Below are positions 6,485-7,283 of a DNA stretch of 7,283 nucleotides, piece after piece (position 1 is the stretch's first letter; each line of letters opens with the position of its first letter). The notes under the pieces were generated by a model, which searched no databases, was not told the DNA's origin, and saw nothing but the letters and a program-made list of their open reading frames with translations. The position numbers were made by a program, and so were the translations under genes. Origin of the DNA: Acidobacteriota bacterium (lineage in GTDB: Bacteria; Acidobacteriota; Terriglobia; UBA7540). The stretch covers positions 1 through 7,283 of the forward strand of contig JAKASH010000142.1 in assembly GCA_021828225.1 (NCBI GenBank), in the 5' to 3' direction.

Positions 6485-6967
6485 ACTAGGAATTCCAACC
6501 TGGTCTTCAAGGTTCCCCGCATATTCCGTACCCGATGCCTGGGAATGGAGCATTGCAGGGCTCTCAACCTGGATGATCTGGTCCGGCTTCGGCGGAACAA
6601 GGCCCAGCTCGGTCTGCGCCACATTATCGATCCGCTGGGGGTCGCTCAGAGAGGCAAACTCCACTTTCAACGCGTGGTTCCATTCCACCATGGACGCCTG
6701 CTGCTTCTTGAGCTGTTGAATCTGATACCCGTAACGCACACACTCAAAGTGCTGCCAGGCAAAGAGCATGATGAAAAGAAAAGCTACCGTCCCCAGGCCA
6801 AGCAGGCTGAAGCACTCGCGGCGTTTCGCGGTGTCGACCTCGCGCTCCAGTCGAGAGTTATCGATGTGTTTAACGAAATAGATTTCAGGGTACGAAGCGC
6901 GGCCTGCAACTGGCTGATTCTGAGGACGACGCCTCGCTCCGGGAAGACCTACTGCGACTGTGGCCAT
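6476..6967 (-). CDS. ftsL: FtsL-like divisome membrane protein
   Basis: A 163-residue bitopic protein. FtsL forms a trimeric subcomplex with FtsB and FtsQ (DivIC and DivIB in other lineages) and helps activate FtsW-FtsI septal synthesis. Residues 1-52 are a polar, arginine-rich cytoplasmic segment. Residues 53-71 (start SLLGLGTVAFLFIMLFAW) form one membrane helix. Residues 79-107 are a predicted coiled coil (QIQQLKKQQ and following). It is followed by SLSDPQRIDNVAQTELGL, the 'DP-RI--A---LGL' signature at the end of FtsL/DivIC coiled coils, then PPKPDQIIQVE and a polar tail. FtsL is weakly conserved in sequence, so the call rests on topology, the DPQRI motif and the position between rsmH and ftsI. 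The 52-residue cytoplasmic part is longer than in E. coli FtsL. The start is set by a strong ribosome binding site. The stop codon TAA touches the ftsI ATG. Confidence 0.88.
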   Translation of the reverse strand: MATVAVGLPGARRRPQNQPVAGRASYPEIYFVKHIDNSRLEREVDTAKRRECFSLLGLGTVAFLFIMLFAWQHFECVRYGYQIQQLKKQQASMVEWNHALKVEFASLSDPQRIDNVAQTELGLVPPKPDQIIQVESPAMLHSQASGTEYAGNLEDQVGIPSER

Positions 6968-6970
6968 AAT

Positions 6971-6980
6971 CTTCTCCTCC
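6971..6980 (-). promoter_or_regulatory. Strong ribosome binding site for ftsL
   Basis: Read on the minus strand, the sequence is GGAGGAGAAG. The GGAGG core (6980-6976) lies 8 bases before the ATG at 6967-6965. This is the best Shine-Dalgarno sequence in the window and it fixes the ftsL start. The rest of the 86-base rsmH-ftsL gap shows no convincing promoter or terminator by eye. Confidence 0.85.
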
Positions 6981-7053
6981 CATACAGCGCGGTATCCTCT
7001 TGAACACCGCTTCGAATGAGGGCAATGCTCCGGAACGGCCGGGGCACGATGTG

Positions 7054-7283
<230 letters not shown>

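Overview
The window is a stretch of a bacterial division and cell wall (dcw) cluster. All recognisable genes lie on the minus strand, so transcription runs from high to low coordinates: rsmH (3' end only), ftsL, ftsI, murE, murF, mraY, then the start of a small gene that does not belong to the usual cluster. Likely source: an Acidobacteriota-type Gram-negative bacterium (moderate confidence, by recall of family sequence style only). The clues are the gene order, an FtsL with a long cytoplasmic N-terminus and an FtsI with a C-terminal PASTA domain. The MurE sequence carries the DNPR signature of meso-diaminopimelate-adding enzymes, so the peptidoglycan is predicted to be DAP type.

Layout. 7054-7283: C-terminal 75 residues of the 16S rRNA methyltransferase RsmH; its start is off the right edge. 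6968-7053: 86-base gap ending in a strong ribosome binding site. 6476-6967: ftsL, whose stop codon directly abuts the ftsI start. 4382-6475: ftsI, a class B penicillin-binding protein. 4322-4381: 60-base gap with a perfect extended -10 element. 2810-4321: murE. 2764-2809: 46-base gap. 1324-2763: murF. 1315-1323: 9-base gap. 184-1314: mraY. 126-183: 58-base gap with a near-consensus sigma70-type promoter and a tandem repeat. 1-125: first 41 codons of a probable ribbon-helix-helix DNA-binding protein.

How the genes work together. MurE adds diaminopimelate to UDP-MurNAc-dipeptide, MurF adds D-Ala-D-Ala to complete the pentapeptide, and MraY moves the product onto undecaprenyl phosphate to make lipid I. 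FtsI cross-links the resulting septal peptidoglycan during division, with FtsL as a structural and regulatory partner in the divisome. RsmH fine-tunes the ribosomal P site and is a habitual dcw member.

The main departure from convention is at the left edge. The usual next gene, murD, does not follow mraY directly. A small, apparently independently promoted ribbon-helix-helix gene is there instead. Its promoter overlaps two copies of a 10-bp repeat, each centred on an ATGCGCAT-like palindrome and spaced 11 bp apart, which looks like an autoregulatory operator.
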